Part shown: positions 43,730-55,470 of the stretch, piece after piece
How positions within the stretch are numbered: position 1 is the first letter of the stretch
How the letters are laid out: each line of letters opens with the position of its first letter
Assembly (NCBI GenBank): GCA_945910005.1
Contig: OX246744.1
Location: forward strand, 1,298,492 to 1,362,491
From: Isoperla grammatica
Lineage: Eukaryota > Arthropoda > Insecta > Plecoptera > Perlodidae
DNA length: 64,000 nucleotides
Direction of reading: 5' to 3'
Translations under genes and position numbers: made by a program
The notes under the pieces: generated by a model
What the model was told of the DNA's origin: nothing
Databases searched by the model: none
Seen by the model: only the letters and a program-made list of their open reading frames with translations

Positions 43730-43988
43730 TTAAGGGCGAGGGGTACCTCTTCATCCAAAACCGCCAGAAATTTTTCATTATTCAATTATATTTCATGATC
43801 GCAACAAGAAATCGACAATCTAAATCAACAGCGCATTACAACTTAGAGCATTCAGTATGTAGAGCTTACTATAAACTACAGTGCGCTGTTGATTCAGATT
43901 TCCGATTTCAATGTTTATTCTTCAGATATATTTAAAAAATCCAAATTATGTGCTGTTTTTGACGTATAGAGGTATCCTTCCCCGTTAA
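43730..43988. mobile_element. MITE with TTAA flanks (piggyBac-like)
   Basis: TTAA at 43730 and at 43985-43988 brackets inverted ends GGGCGAGGGGTACCTCT and, reverse-complemented, CGGGGAAGGATACCTCT. Inner arms AATCAACAGCGCA/TGCGCTGTTGATT also pair. Confidence 0.7.
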
Positions 43989-45210
43989 GAGACGATGTGA
44001 TGAGGGGGGGGGGGGCGCATGGGTCGAAACATCGCGTTGCTTTCTTTTGCTCTTTGCCTGTTCACCTCGTGACGTCATGAACGCGAGGACTCTGTAATGC
44101 AGCAACGTGTGTCCATATTAAGCTGTCAGCAAGGTACAGACTTGGGTCCGCTATTATAAGTTACATAGTTTGGATGTCGGATAACTTGATTATTCCAAAG
44201 CTTCTGATTGGGGGTTGTCATGAAGGAGTACGTTAGCGGGCATATCTAGCTGGAAGCCATAACACCGGATACTTATATATTATAATCAGACTGAAAACAC
44301 TTCCCTGGATCGAATGACGATATATAATCTCCGTCTTTGAGCCACCTTAACTTGTAAACCCACTCTCTGCTTCTCCAATACGGGACCAACTCATCACTTC
44401 GAACAGATCAGTCGGTCGAGTGGGTCCCTACTCGTGGTGACTGCGGTGCCCTCGGAGGGATCTTTGCAAATCTTTCACCACCTTATAGTTCTCATTCACT
44501 TGTACCCATGTTTATCTTCTCCTTCTCTCATCTCATTCACGGAGGCCCTCTTTGCGACCTAAACGCCCCATGTGTGACGTCGCGCGACCTACAGCTATCG
44601 ATCGATTACGTATATCGATCAATCAATCGATCAATCGCGGCGATCAGATCACGTTATATACACCTGCGCGCGCTGCAATCAAACCGTCAGCCACGTTATT
44701 ATAAACTACTCCGAGACTCTATAAATATACAGGACACGAGTGACGTATACGATAGCTGAGCTACAAGTGGAGGCCTTCACTTCACTTCACTCTCCTCGCG
44801 ATGTGCGCGCGCAACAAGTTAATCGGTATTAATTTAGTCCTCACTGTCTGTCTACCTGTCTATATGTCAGATAGTTTTAATAGCCAGGTATATAGACGAG
44901 ATGGGATAATTGTTCTGTACAGCACAACAGATGCAGGCAAGGCCGTCACATCATACGGATCGTGACTGCAGCCGCACGATCTATAGTCGCCCCACTATAG
45001 CAGTTCTCGTGCTGACCTAATATCTATCCATACATCTCACGTATGTATATGCAAGTACGCTTGGAATCTGTGTTTAACCATTTATTTCTAGGAATATATG
45101 TTGACCTTGTTTATGTTACTACCTACTCCCGCATAATTCCAAAATTTTGATATTCAGAATGTAATTTTAAAAATAAGAACAAAAACTCTTGTTTTAGCTA
45201 TTTGTGTCTT
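43989..45210. other. No gene recognised; CpG-rich patch
   Basis: 44570-44820 is CpG-rich with ATCGATCGAT-type repeats and could be regulatory. A G-run lies at 44005-44016. No exon was supported. Confidence 0.4.
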
Positions 45211-45391
45211 AGGGTCAAATGCATATATTCGTTCCTCAGGTGCTCCTCAACTCAGCCTTTCCTCAGACTCGCCCAATCACCAATCATAGAGCACAATTGG
45301 CATGTAGACTGCTCTGTGACTGGTGGATGGACAGTCTAAGGAATGGCTGAGTTGAGGAGCACGTGAGGACGAACGACTATGCACCGTTAGA
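45211..45391. mobile_element. MITE, about 180 bp
   Basis: The inverted arms GGTGCTCCTCAACTCAGCCT and its complement near 45339-45363 extend outward through TCGTTC and ATGCA. No target duplication was identified. Confidence 0.65.
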
Positions 45392-45699
45392 CTCTACACG
45401 CTAAAGGGTGGGTGTTCGAGAGGCGCCACCACTGATTCGAGTGCCCTCCCTCACAGCGACCCTCTTACTCCGTGCACACACAAAACAAGATCTCCTGGTT
45501 TATCCGTCCCCGCTAATCGGCGAGTCTGTCTGTCGACAAGTATTATTATAATCCACACTACCTGTTGCCGTTGCACCCGTCACTGTCACGTGTCATAACA
45601 ACGTGTAGCGGGGAAACTTAATCCTCGCGGTGGTTTTTTTTGATAGGAAATGTGTCCGAGGTGACCCGTGTCACTCCCGTCATGCAAAGCGACCACGCC

Positions 45700-45870
45700 C
45701 GAGACAGTCCGTGTGCAAACAAACAAACACAACATGCTCTGTCCAACACTGACCGTGTGCAAACACACAAACACAACATGCTCTGTCCAACACTGCCCGA
45801 GACAGTCCGTGTGCAAACAAACAAACACAACATGCTCTGTCCAACACTGTCCGTGTGCAAACAAATACAA
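45700..45870. repeat. Short tandem array around AACACAACATGCTCTGTCCA
   Basis: Three to four irregular copies of GTGCAAACAAACAAACACAA then CATGCTCTGTCCAACACTG, directly left of a MITE. Confidence 0.8.
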
Positions 45871-45883
45871 CATATGGTCGTCG

Positions 45884-46030
45884 TACAACAACTTCGGTAA
45901 TGCTTCCGTCACGGGTGGGTGAGCGGCAGCCAACCAGCGGCCGTGGCTAATTCAGATACCTGCTCGCGGGTTGGCCGAGACAGTAAACACGTCATTGATT
46001 GATGACGAAAGCGTTCCCGAAGTTGCTGTA
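45884..46030. mobile_element. MITE family B, copy 2
   Basis: The ends TACAACAACTTCGGTAATGC and the matching complement near 46010-46030 (CCGAAGTTGCTGTA). It carries the inner CGTCACGGGTGGGTGAGCGG shared with copies at 35708 and 50376. Confidence 0.8.
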
Positions 46031-46339
46031 CGACTACTATACTATACTATGTCCACCAGTGCCCAGGTACGTCAGCAACGCTAGCTCCAATCAAAACTAG
46101 TTATTTTAATACGTGACCAGTGACACACGAGAATCTATTATCTCATCACATTACTAACTATTAATTCATTCATTCATTTCCGTGTACGGAGGATCATTCT
46201 AGACAACTAGTTACTAAAAATCCGCTTCTTTTGTGGCTTTGTCATTTGCTAAGACTAGATCCTCTATTGTACAGCCCTCCTCTAGGTTGGGGCAGACTGG
46301 CAGCTGCTGGGGATCCTGAATTTGTCTGCACCACACACA

Positions 46340-47185
46340 TGGTAAGTAAGGCGCACTGTCGGGGTAGCAGGGTTGAGGCAACTGCCGTGCGGCGCGCTGA
46401 GAAGGTGTATCGAGGGTTGCCTACGCGCTCTAAGTAAGGCGCACTGTCGGGGTAGCAGGGTTGAGGCAACTGCCGTGCGGCGCGCTGAGAAGGTGTATCG
46501 AGGGTTGCCTACGCGCTCTAAGTAAGGCGCACTGTCGGGGTGGCAGCAGGGTTGAGGCAGCTGCCGTGCGGAGCGCTGAGAAGGTGTATCGAGGGTTGCC
46601 TACGCGCTCTAAGTAAGGCGCACTTAGAGGGTAAAGCAGGGTTGAGGCAGCTGCCGTGCGGAGCGCTGAGAATGTGTATCGAGGGTTGCTTACGTGCTCT
46701 AAGTAAGGCGCACTGTCGGGGTAGCAGGGTTGAGGCAACCGCCGTGAGGAGCGCTGAGAATGTGTATCGAGGGTTGCTTACGCGCTCTAAGTAAGGCGCA
46801 CTGTCGGGGTAGCAGGGTTGAGGCAACCGCCGTGAGGAGCGCTGAGAAGGTGTATCGAGGGTTGCCTACGCGCTCTAAGTAAGGCGCACTGTCGGGGTAG
46901 CAGGGTTGAGGCAACCGCCGTGAGGAGCGCTGAGAAGGTGTATCGAGGGTTGCCTACGCGCTCTAAGTAAGGCGCACTGTCGGGGTATAGCAGGGTTGAG
47001 GCAAGTCCCGTGCGGCGCGCTGAGAAGGTGTATCGAGGGTTGCCTACGCGCTCTAAGCACGAAGTTACTATTATAAGTCCATGCTCTAAGTAAGGCGCAC
47101 TGTCCGAGGGTAGCAGGGTTGGGCCAACTCCCGTGCGGAGCGCTGAGAAGGTGTATCGAGGGTTGCCTACGCGCTCTAAGTCACT
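46340..47185. repeat. 88-bp minisatellite, about nine copies
   Basis: The unit includes CTCTAAGTAAGGCGCACTGT, CGGGGTAGCAGGGTTGAGGC, GCGCTGAGAAGGTGTATCGA and GGGTTGCCTACGCG. Length varies by a few bases; the last copies are more diverged and interrupted near 47057. Confidence 0.93.
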
Positions 47186-48138
47186 TGGAGGGTCTTACTT
47201 CAAAGTTAAACAGTCGCCACAGAATCAACAGGCCGCTCTTCCAAACCACGCAACTATATAAACATTTCCCTCTGACCTAATTACATTAGTGCGAGCAGTA
47301 ACACCTGCACTATTAGCTACTACTCGTACAGGAAGTCGGACATAAACACAGCAGATGTACGTGCGCTCGCGTGACGTCACTCATAGCCGTGTTGCGCCAT
47401 CTACACTTGTCGGGCGCACTTGCGAGGAGAACAACACCTCGGTACTTGCGCTAGGTGGGTCGCCAATTCGACTCCCCACAACGGCAACCCTGACTGAAGG
47501 CAGTTTCTACGGTTCTCCTCAGTCACGATTGAATCCTACTATACCAGTCGTTGGACATTCCTTCTCGACTATCCCAACACTCTTACACATCTGAAGAGAG
47601 AAGCACATCAGGTAAAGACGGTGTACATCCATCCTACAGAAGGTATTCCTAAGAAAACCACATCGTGGCTCGAATTCGCGGGAGGTTACCGGTTCGACCA
47701 CGGATTGTTCCTCGTATAGTTTTCTATCTTGTAAACAATCTACCCCATACAGAACACATCTCCCATGTTCCGACTCTCTTCCACGTGTGGTAGACTGGGC
47801 CGGACTTTACACAACAGGACGCTTATAATCTCGTGTGTGTGGAGTGAACCGTCATAACCTTTTATTCGTCCTATACAACCGTTGCACAATCACATTATGT
47901 ATATATTGTAGTAAACAAGGATGTTTCTAAAGAACACATTCCTACGATATGAGTGAGTCTGACAGGCGAAGCAGCAGACACTGCTCAAACACTATAATAG
48001 ATTGAGAAGTGTGCACGCTCGAGTTTAAGAGAAATTTTTTGAAACGACAGTCAATGTTAAAATGTTAAAATTTCAGGGCCCGGATTCACAAGAGGTCTTA
48101 AGTCTTTTTTTGGTCTTAACTCTGGGTGGGGTAGTCTA
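47186..48138. other. No gene recognised
   Basis: B-box-like GGTTCGACCAC near 47692 and AATTCGACTCCCC near 47465 suggest SINE remnants. Confidence 0.4.
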
Positions 48139-48167
48139 CCCCCCCCCCCCCCCCCCCCCCCCCCCCA
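48139..48167. repeat. Poly-C run of about 28
   Basis: An uninterrupted C tract on the plus strand, the longest of several G/C homopolymers in the window (also near 7079, 26262, 37010 and 62437). Confidence 0.9.
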
Positions 48168-50375
48168 CGCGCATTGTCCACCATTCCCAGACCTCTTCCC
48201 CCGGAGCAAGATTATTAGTGCTCGCACTATAGGCACCGTATAGTACGGGATGGAACCTCACAGCAGTAGAGTCCCTCCCCACAAGACGCACACAAAAACC
48301 TTGGATATCGAATGGCAAAAATTTAAAAATCTACGAACAAACAACAAAAACACCTCAAATATACTCTCACACTTTCCACTGTTATGCCGCCGGGATCTGC
48401 GCGCGCCGACCTCGCCTGGATGTGTTGATCGCCGTCACCCACAGGTGCTCACGGTAATGACAGGTGGTGAGTCACCCCACACCCACACACAGTGCGTGTG
48501 CTTTGTACGTGCGCAAGGTGCGTAGAGACGGGGCTCGTTTAGATATTACGTCATCTTTACATCACTCGGTGTTAATAACGACGTATGTAAGTACTCTACT
48601 CCCAGCGTAATCGCTCCGATCTCAGATCCTTCTACACCAGATGCACGCTGTTTCAACAAACCACAACAGATTCCAGAAGGGCGATTCTGAATGGGCAACG
48701 ATAAGTTTGTCGCCGGTTGGTTTCGGTTGTTAGAAGAAGGCGATGCAATGAGCCAATCACCGCCTTGCATTCGCCTTCAGTAACGACCAAAAACGCTGAT
48801 ACATTTATGGGCGCCCATACAGAATCGCCCTGCTGGAGTATAGAGTTCTCAAGTCTCATTATTCATTAATCACGCCCGCTGTGATTGAGGTTTGTCATAA
48901 TTCCAATACACTAGACAAAATAATCGTTAATGTGGGCCTACTTCTTTCAAGTATAGGTTTTAGGCACTATAGAAGTAGAAGAATTGGTACTATCATGGGC
49001 TCTGCTATGTCGTAAGCATAAAGTTCGGCCTACGTAGTCTCGATTGCAATTAGGGGGAGAAAGTCGAATACGAGACATCCGCTTGTCCGGCGGCGATATA
49101 TATCGATTGTTCGGGGTACGTGCGATATAATATATCGATTGTTTGTGGTACGTGCGACAGATAACGAGACCCATTGGCTCCACGCATACATGCATGCATA
49201 CAAGGGGTCATGCGTGTGTCTACCCGCACAACAACCACAACACGGCTGACCTCGGGCCGAGCAACGCGTCGCTGCTACCTTCGCACATCCTCGTCGCTTC
49301 ACGCGCGCTGCTCCAACGAACATCGACAGATTCGTGGCGCAAGCCTCGTTACGCCCGCTAGGGTTGCTGGAGTCTTCAGAAACCCAATACACGGTATAGA
49401 AAACAATTGCTACCGGTGTAACGATACACTAATACTCCGGAGCGGACTTGTTCCCAGGAGATGTCAGAAAACAATTGCGTTGGTATCATCACACGTCAGT
49501 ATATATATGTTTATTTATTTTCATGCTGCCAAACCGTGAATCGGTTAGAAATCGTTCTCATCATGATTTCTTCCTCTTTTCTGACAGTGTTTTGGTAACG
49601 AGTAACGACATAGCCATTATACAAGTCATACATTATCTATGTTTAACGAGGTGGAAGCAAAGATTACCGGTGGAAGCTAACGACTTGAAAACTATCCATA
49701 ATAACGCAGATTCCGAGTATAATATAACATATCGCGAGACAGTGGAGTTCCAAGCCTCACGTCACTTACGGTTTCAGACCGGTATACGCATGCGCGGTTG
49801 ACCGGGTCGGACACAACAGTAAACTGTTCTGCTTGGCCTGGATCGCGTCTCTCACGCGCGTCCTCTGTTGGACCGGGTTCTAACCCCGTCACCGGCACTC
49901 GGGGATCACACTTTGTCTCTCTCGGCCAATATTAGAATGTCGCCACTCACTGCATCTTCATCTAACTCGACTATTTTTCCCTTTCACTTCACCTTCTTTG
50001 CGGCGCTTCCTTTATGGCACAAAAAGTGAAGGGTCACCCCCTCATCCAATATATACTTTATACCAGTCATAGACGAGTTGGTTTTATAGTTTTTTTTTTA
50101 TAGTTATACAGTTTTTTATAGTTGTTTATAGAGTTTTTTTTTATAGTTTGTAGCCAATCGGCGATCGGTATTTGAATTGGAGGGGATACTGATTGGCCAC
50201 GAACTGCTCATCCATGACGAAACCATTTGAAAGGCTGTTTCGAGACGACTGTGGTCGACGTGGTCAACGTTATTGTACTTGCTATACGACAGCGCGCAGA
50301 GTGGTTAATGTTAAACGAAAGGCTAGTACAAGCATCATCACACCACAGTGTTTAGTGGACAGGCTTTAGTCGTCG
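48168..50375. other. No defended gene: SINE-like pieces and one exon-like ORF
   Basis: 49222-49361 plus strand is GC-rich and reads ADLGPSNASLLPSHILVASR before a stop; it is exon-like but unmatched. 49829-49890 has a tRNA-SINE-like GGACCGGGTTCTAACCCCG. A TGCACGCTGTTTCAAC family copy starts near 48641. Confidence 0.4.
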
Positions 50376-50520
50376 TACAACAACTTCGGTAATGCTTTCG
50401 TCATCAATCAATGACGTGTTTACGGTCTCGGCCAACCCGAGCGGGTATCTGAATTAGCCACGGCCGCTGGTTGGCTGCCGCTCACCCACCCGTGACGGAA
50501 GCATTGCCGAAGATGTTGTA
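50376..50520. mobile_element. MITE family B, copy 3 (inverted relative to copy 2)
   Basis: Begins TACAACAACTTCGGTAATGC and ends GCATTGCCGAAGATGTTGTA; the GAGCGGCAGCCAACCAGCG segment is present on the opposite strand. Confidence 0.8.
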
Positions 50521-50840
50521 CGAAGACTATACTGACGAGCAACACACTGCCAAGCGGTATAAACCAATCGCCGGTGACATCAAATCAATTGAACTATACT
50601 CGGGGTGCGTCCGTCCAATTGAACTATACTCGTCGTACGTCCGTCCGTCCGTACCGAGACTGATTGAAGGTAATTGATTGATTGCATCGGCTCGTGCGGG
50701 ATCGACTGTATTGGAACCAGCCCGACACAAAGCATCGCATCGCATGCGACTTGTTCTAGATTATTTGGTGTTTCAAGAGCGTCCGGCAATCAATCAATAG
50801 GGGATCTTTCTACAGCTATGTATTCCTTGTTCATCCATTG

Positions 50841-51083
50841 ACCTACTAGTACAGGAATGTCACATCTACACAAGTACACCACACTCGTGACCAACATGTT
50901 CAACAATAACATAACACATTTTTGAACACATACTCGGTATTATTTCATTGAAAATTTTCGACTAAAGTAATTTATTTGCATAATTCAAAAACGTGTACAT
51001 TATTTTTGTACGAGGTTTGTCACAAATGCACTTACACACACACACACACGTATAGATATGAGATTCCTGTGTAAGTATAGGTA
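50841..51083. mobile_element. Diverged copy of the CCTACTTGTAGAGG MITE
   Basis: The ends CCTACTAGTACAGGAATGTC and ATTCCTGTGTAAGTATAGG correspond to the 30454-30686 element, and the inner TTTTCGACTAAAGTAATTTA matches. Confidence 0.6.
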
Positions 51084-51941
51084 AATATTTATAATAATTC
51101 TAGAGGGCCAAATGCTGAGTCAAGTGAAGTATGGAATTTGTTTACGGTTGCTATACATATGTAGTTTGTTTTTCTTAAATGGAAAAAGCATGCGTAATAG
51201 GCTTCTTGCAAGCTTGCTTTACAACAATGAAACAAATGAAATGAATCGATGGACAAACAACAAGCTGTCAAAACAATAAAATATTCTGATTTTGAAAACA
51301 AATCTTCAAAACAAACAAGAAACATACAGAACGTTCACAACTTGGTTGCCCATCATTAAACGTTTTAACTGGTGAGCAGTTACTATCGCCATACCTCGTT
51401 TTCTTCATAATGTTGCATTTTTATTATTTTGACAGCTCCTCGTTTGTCTATCAGTTCGATTCATTTGTTACATTGTTGTAGTTCGGCTGTGACGTCAGTT
51501 GCAAGTTCCATATAAAACAATTCCATAGCAAAAAATCCTGCAGTTAACGGAACAGTAGTTGTCTGTGCATAAGGCTTAAGAGTACAATTAGTGGAGGACC
51601 AATACATGTGTAGAAACTGCCGAACGCTCTTCAAATGTAAATTAAAAACCAGGGAGCGCCACTATCTGCATAGGCACGCGACAGAGGTGTGTACATATGG
51701 CGTGCGCTCAACGGTTATGCCTCTGTGTCATGTCTGTACACTGTATGGCGTGCGCGTGTACATGTACGTGTATGACTGTATTGCGTGCGTGTGCGTGTAC
51801 GCGTGTATTGTACGCAGCACGGCAATGTGGGCTATATGTTATTTATACCGCCTGGTTTGTATGCAGCGTCGCGACGCCCGGCCAAGACGCTCAGCTATGC
51901 GGGGTGACGAACACAATGACAGCGAACTAGAACTAGAAGCT

Positions 51942-52324
51942 CTATAGGGAGTATTCACGTGACGTCACATCGGCCATATTGGAGGCCACCTATAAAGTAC
52001 TATTTCAAGTTTCATTTGGCTGTCAATAGAAAACGAATAATTATATTGTTTACGGGGAAATATGACAAGTTTGAACACGTATATCCCCCGGATAAAGTGT
52101 ACGAAAATGATTATTGTATGCATGCCTTTGTAAACGATTAAAAGAGTAATCGAGACAAAATAGTTTGTTTATGTTGATTTTAAGAAATAATAGCAAACCA
52201 AAGTTAGAGAACAGTTGAATTTGTATCAAACGCCAGCTGAAACATAGTAACAATGAACTACCAATCACATGCCATTGTGGCCTCCAATGTGGCCACCATG
52301 CGCAATACGTGAATACACTCTATA
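51942..52324. mobile_element. 383-bp MITE, TATAGGGAGTATTCACG ends
   Basis: TATAGGGAGTATTCACGTGA and the complementary ACGTGAATACACTCTATA end bracket inverted GGCCATATTGGAGGCCAC / GTGGCCTCCAATGTGGCC arms. Confidence 0.8.
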
Positions 52325-52394
52325 GAAACATCGTGGGCGGTTTTGTTGACAGAGCGTGCATGAGGGGTGCCCGGTAGATAAGTATCTTGTGGTC

Positions 52395-52652
52395 GGTACG
52401 AGAAGACAACAGTCGGGTGCTGACGGTGGTCGGTACGAGAAGACAACAGCCGGGTGCTGACGGTGGTCGGTACGAGAAGACAACAGCCGGGTGCTGACGG
52501 TGGTCGGTACGAGAAGACAACAGTCGGGTGCTGACGGTGGCCGGTACGAGAAGACAACAGTCGGGTGCTGACGGTGGTCGGTACGAGAAGACAGCAGTCG
52601 GGTGCTGACGGTGGCCGGTACGAGAAGACAGCAGTCGGGTGCTGACGGCAGA
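52395..52652. repeat. 37-bp minisatellite, seven copies
   Basis: The unit is GACGGTGGTCGGTACGAGAA plus GACAACAGTCGGGTGCT, with T/C and A/G variants. All minus-strand frames stay open through it without being coding. Confidence 0.93.
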
Positions 52653-53031
52653 CACACACCTCGCCACGTGCTCACTCACTCACTCACGACGGAAGTGTAG
52701 AATGCGGCGCGTGACTTGGCTTCCGGTTTGTGCTGCTACCGCTAAGTGCTGAACCAGTGTGGTGTTGTGTTGTTATTCACGCACAGTAGTTCAAACTGAC
52801 TGACGCATGACAATCAACAAGTGCCTTGCTTCATTGCGGCCTTGCATTCCGGCGATATTTGTCAGTTAACATATTTACCCGTCATATCTCAAGAATCAGC
52901 AACAAAATTAGAACACAGCTCAGAATACTACGGGTCCGATGACTATTATAGGAAAGTCCCTAATTGTCAAGGAATCTGTTTTTCTTTTGGCAAATAACAT
53001 TATAAAGGTATCAACTACCCTAGGCCACTAG

Positions 53032-53198
53032 TATACTTGGCCCAAGATTACCTTACACATGCTTTCGTCACAGGCGAGGCACTCGTAGCCAACCAGCGAA
53101 CCGCCCGAGACACACCCGCGCAAATACCGATCGTTGATTGGCTAAGAGCCCGTCGCCTGTGACGAAAGCATGTGTAAGGTAGTCTTGGGACAACTATA
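53032..53198. mobile_element. MITE family A, copy 3
   Basis: TATACTTGGCCCAAGATTAC at the left and TCTTGGGACAACTATA at the right, with the GTCACAGGCGA / GTCGCCTGTGACGAAAGCAT core. Confidence 0.85.
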
Positions 53199-53430
53199 CC
53201 TACTTGCTACTTCTCTAGTCCCTATCGTAAACTTGAAACAAGTGCATTTGTATTCATTTACGACCGAATATTAGATATCTGGGAACCCCAACCACAGCGG
53301 GCGTGACTAATAATGAGGCTTGTACACTCTACTAAGCGAAAGCGACCACCTCCATCAAATGCGTGAACGTGCGCCAGGACGTTGAAACAGCGTGCATAAA
53401 CGGATGATCCAAGCAAGATCTGCACGAGAC

Positions 53431-53579
53431 TTAGGTCCAGTCTTACAATGTCCCAACAACTACGTATTCGTCCAATAGCTTGTTGTCTCCATGGCAACGA
53501 CCAATCAAAACCCTTGAAATCTTCCAAATAGCTTAGTTGCTACAACTTTCTTATCAGGAGATTGTAAGACCGGCCCTAA
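53431..53579. mobile_element. MITE family C, copy 1
   Basis: The ends TTAGGTCCAGTCTTACAATG and GATTGTAAGACCGGCCCTAA, with inner CAATAGCTTGTTGTCTCCAT and CTTGAAATC. A second copy lies at 54781-54932. Confidence 0.75.
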
Positions 53580-54780
53580 GAGTTACATCGGGGCAACTCT
53601 ACACGGCGCAACCTAGGGCTGTCCAACAAGAGTGACGATGAATGACAGCATAAACGCGAGGTCACCCCGCTACACACGTCACAAGCCAGGCAGGCTGTGT
53701 ACAATACAATACATAAACGATCTGCCTTGTGCTGCACGCAAGCACAACTTATAGCTGGATGTAATAATTATCGTTGTTGTAAAATGAATTATCCTTTTAC
53801 ACGTGTGCGCAAAAAAACAACGCGAGCAATTCAAAAACCTATGTAGCACCTTGAGTTAGCACTGAGCCCAAGGCGGTTCCATACTACAACGTATAACTAA
53901 CTATTCTCATGCCGATCTCAGAGCCTTATATCTATAGTTCTTTCACGCATTCGTGCACAAGGTTTTCCACTTAGTAGAGTGCACAAGCCTCGTTCGTTAG
54001 TCACGCCCGCTATGTTATGAGCTTGCAGTTATTCCATCCAATATACGGTTGTAAAATTAGCACTAATTGAAAGTAGAGAAGTAGAAAATTAAGTTTGTAC
54101 TATGGGGTCCGCTATTTCCTATAAGTTACGTTGGAGACGCGTTTGGGAAAGAGTATGTTGTGTATTCCTGGACGTTCCGTGCCACAATACACCAGTTATC
54201 GAATCAGGATATGTACGTTGCGTTTTTTTTTTCTTCTTCAAACATTGAGCAATATACTCTATTTTTGTCTCGCTCTCTCTCTCTTTTCATTTTATTTCGA
54301 GTTCACACGTCGTAAAACTTGAATGAATTATGTTCACCGATTAACGCGCGCGCGAACATAATTCACTCGCGTAATCGCGGCGCCTACATCAACGCGTCGC
54401 GTCGATACAACAACAGAGATATGAAGATAAGTACGGAAACTGGTTTTTAACGGTTCGGTTGCCTATCTACATAATTACACAACACTATAGTGTCGATCTG
54501 TATTTATTTATTACTCGACAATGAAATTAGCATTGACTGCTGCATGATATATGTGTGTTGGGTGATGCTTTTTTCACTGGACCCTCAATATAATAACAAT
54601 CGTAACAAGATTTGGATAATTTGAATACTCCGTTTACCTAATCAACAGACAAATCCGTGGAATGAATCACTGTTGCAATACATTTAGAGTGTTTTCAGAA
54701 TATCGATAAAATACTAATTGCGTGGTTTATTAAAGCAAGCTGCCCATTGCCGTTCACTCAAAATAATCAATTAGCACATT

Positions 54781-54932
54781 TAGGGCCAGTCTTACAATCT
54801 CCTAAAAGGAAAGTTATGTGTAGCAATTAAGCTATATATTTGGAGGATTTCAAGGGTTTTCATTGGTCGTTGCCATATGGAGACAACAAGCTATTTAACG
54901 AATATAAGTAGTTATTGGGACATTGTAAGACC
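54781..54932. mobile_element. MITE family C, copy 2
   Basis: TAGGGCCAGTCTTACAATCT at the left and ACATTGTAAGACC at the right; inversely oriented to copy 1. Confidence 0.75.
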
Positions 54933-55460
54933 ATGGACGTTATAAAGTCTTGTTTTCATTGTTTCATTGTCGTTGTGTTATTTTCATCTCTTGGTGGCCG
55001 GAACAAGCACGCGTCGACACCGGTACATCATAACACTACGGAAGCAACGGACCATGAAACTGTTACCAGTTCCTCCGCGCTTCGTCCCCATAAGAGAACC
55101 AGTTAATAAGCTTACACACGGTTGTTTGTTTACAAGCTTGCGTGGGCCCATAGGGAGAAAGTGGACGACACTAAGTATTATTAGTATACTTGTGTATATA
55201 GAGGCAGCACGATCGCAGATGTACCCTCGCGGACATAAGTGGATCAATCAAGGGTTGGATATAACATGATGCAACTTTATACTCTCAACAACTCTAGTGC
55301 GCACTCACCCGATTACTTGTTGGTTCGATCTAATTTACTCAATATACGTTAATGAGAAATAACCATTAGTAACTATATCGGGTAAAAAACTAGTGCAGAA
55401 AAGTAGTTAAGAGTAAATACGTGTTCTCACCTATCCTTGATTTACTCGTGTCGGCCAGTG
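54933..55460. other. No gene defended: short ORF with hydrophobic start
   Basis: A plus-strand ATG at 54933 opens 57 codons (MDVIKSCFHCFIVVVLFSSL then polar residues). It superficially resembles a signal peptide but begins exactly at a MITE end. It is treated as chance. Confidence 0.5.
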
Positions 55461-55470
55461 TACACTGCAC

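Noticed and set aside
51591..51700. C2H2-like pattern C..C ... H...H in a plus-strand ORF
   Set aside because: Spacing is wrong for a zinc finger, there is a single occurrence, and the rest of the ORF is GT-rich simple sequence.
54933..55106. 57-codon ORF with a hydrophobic N-terminus, possible secreted peptide
   Set aside because: The ATG coincides with the end of a MITE and there is no promoter or conserved cysteine pattern; treated as chance.
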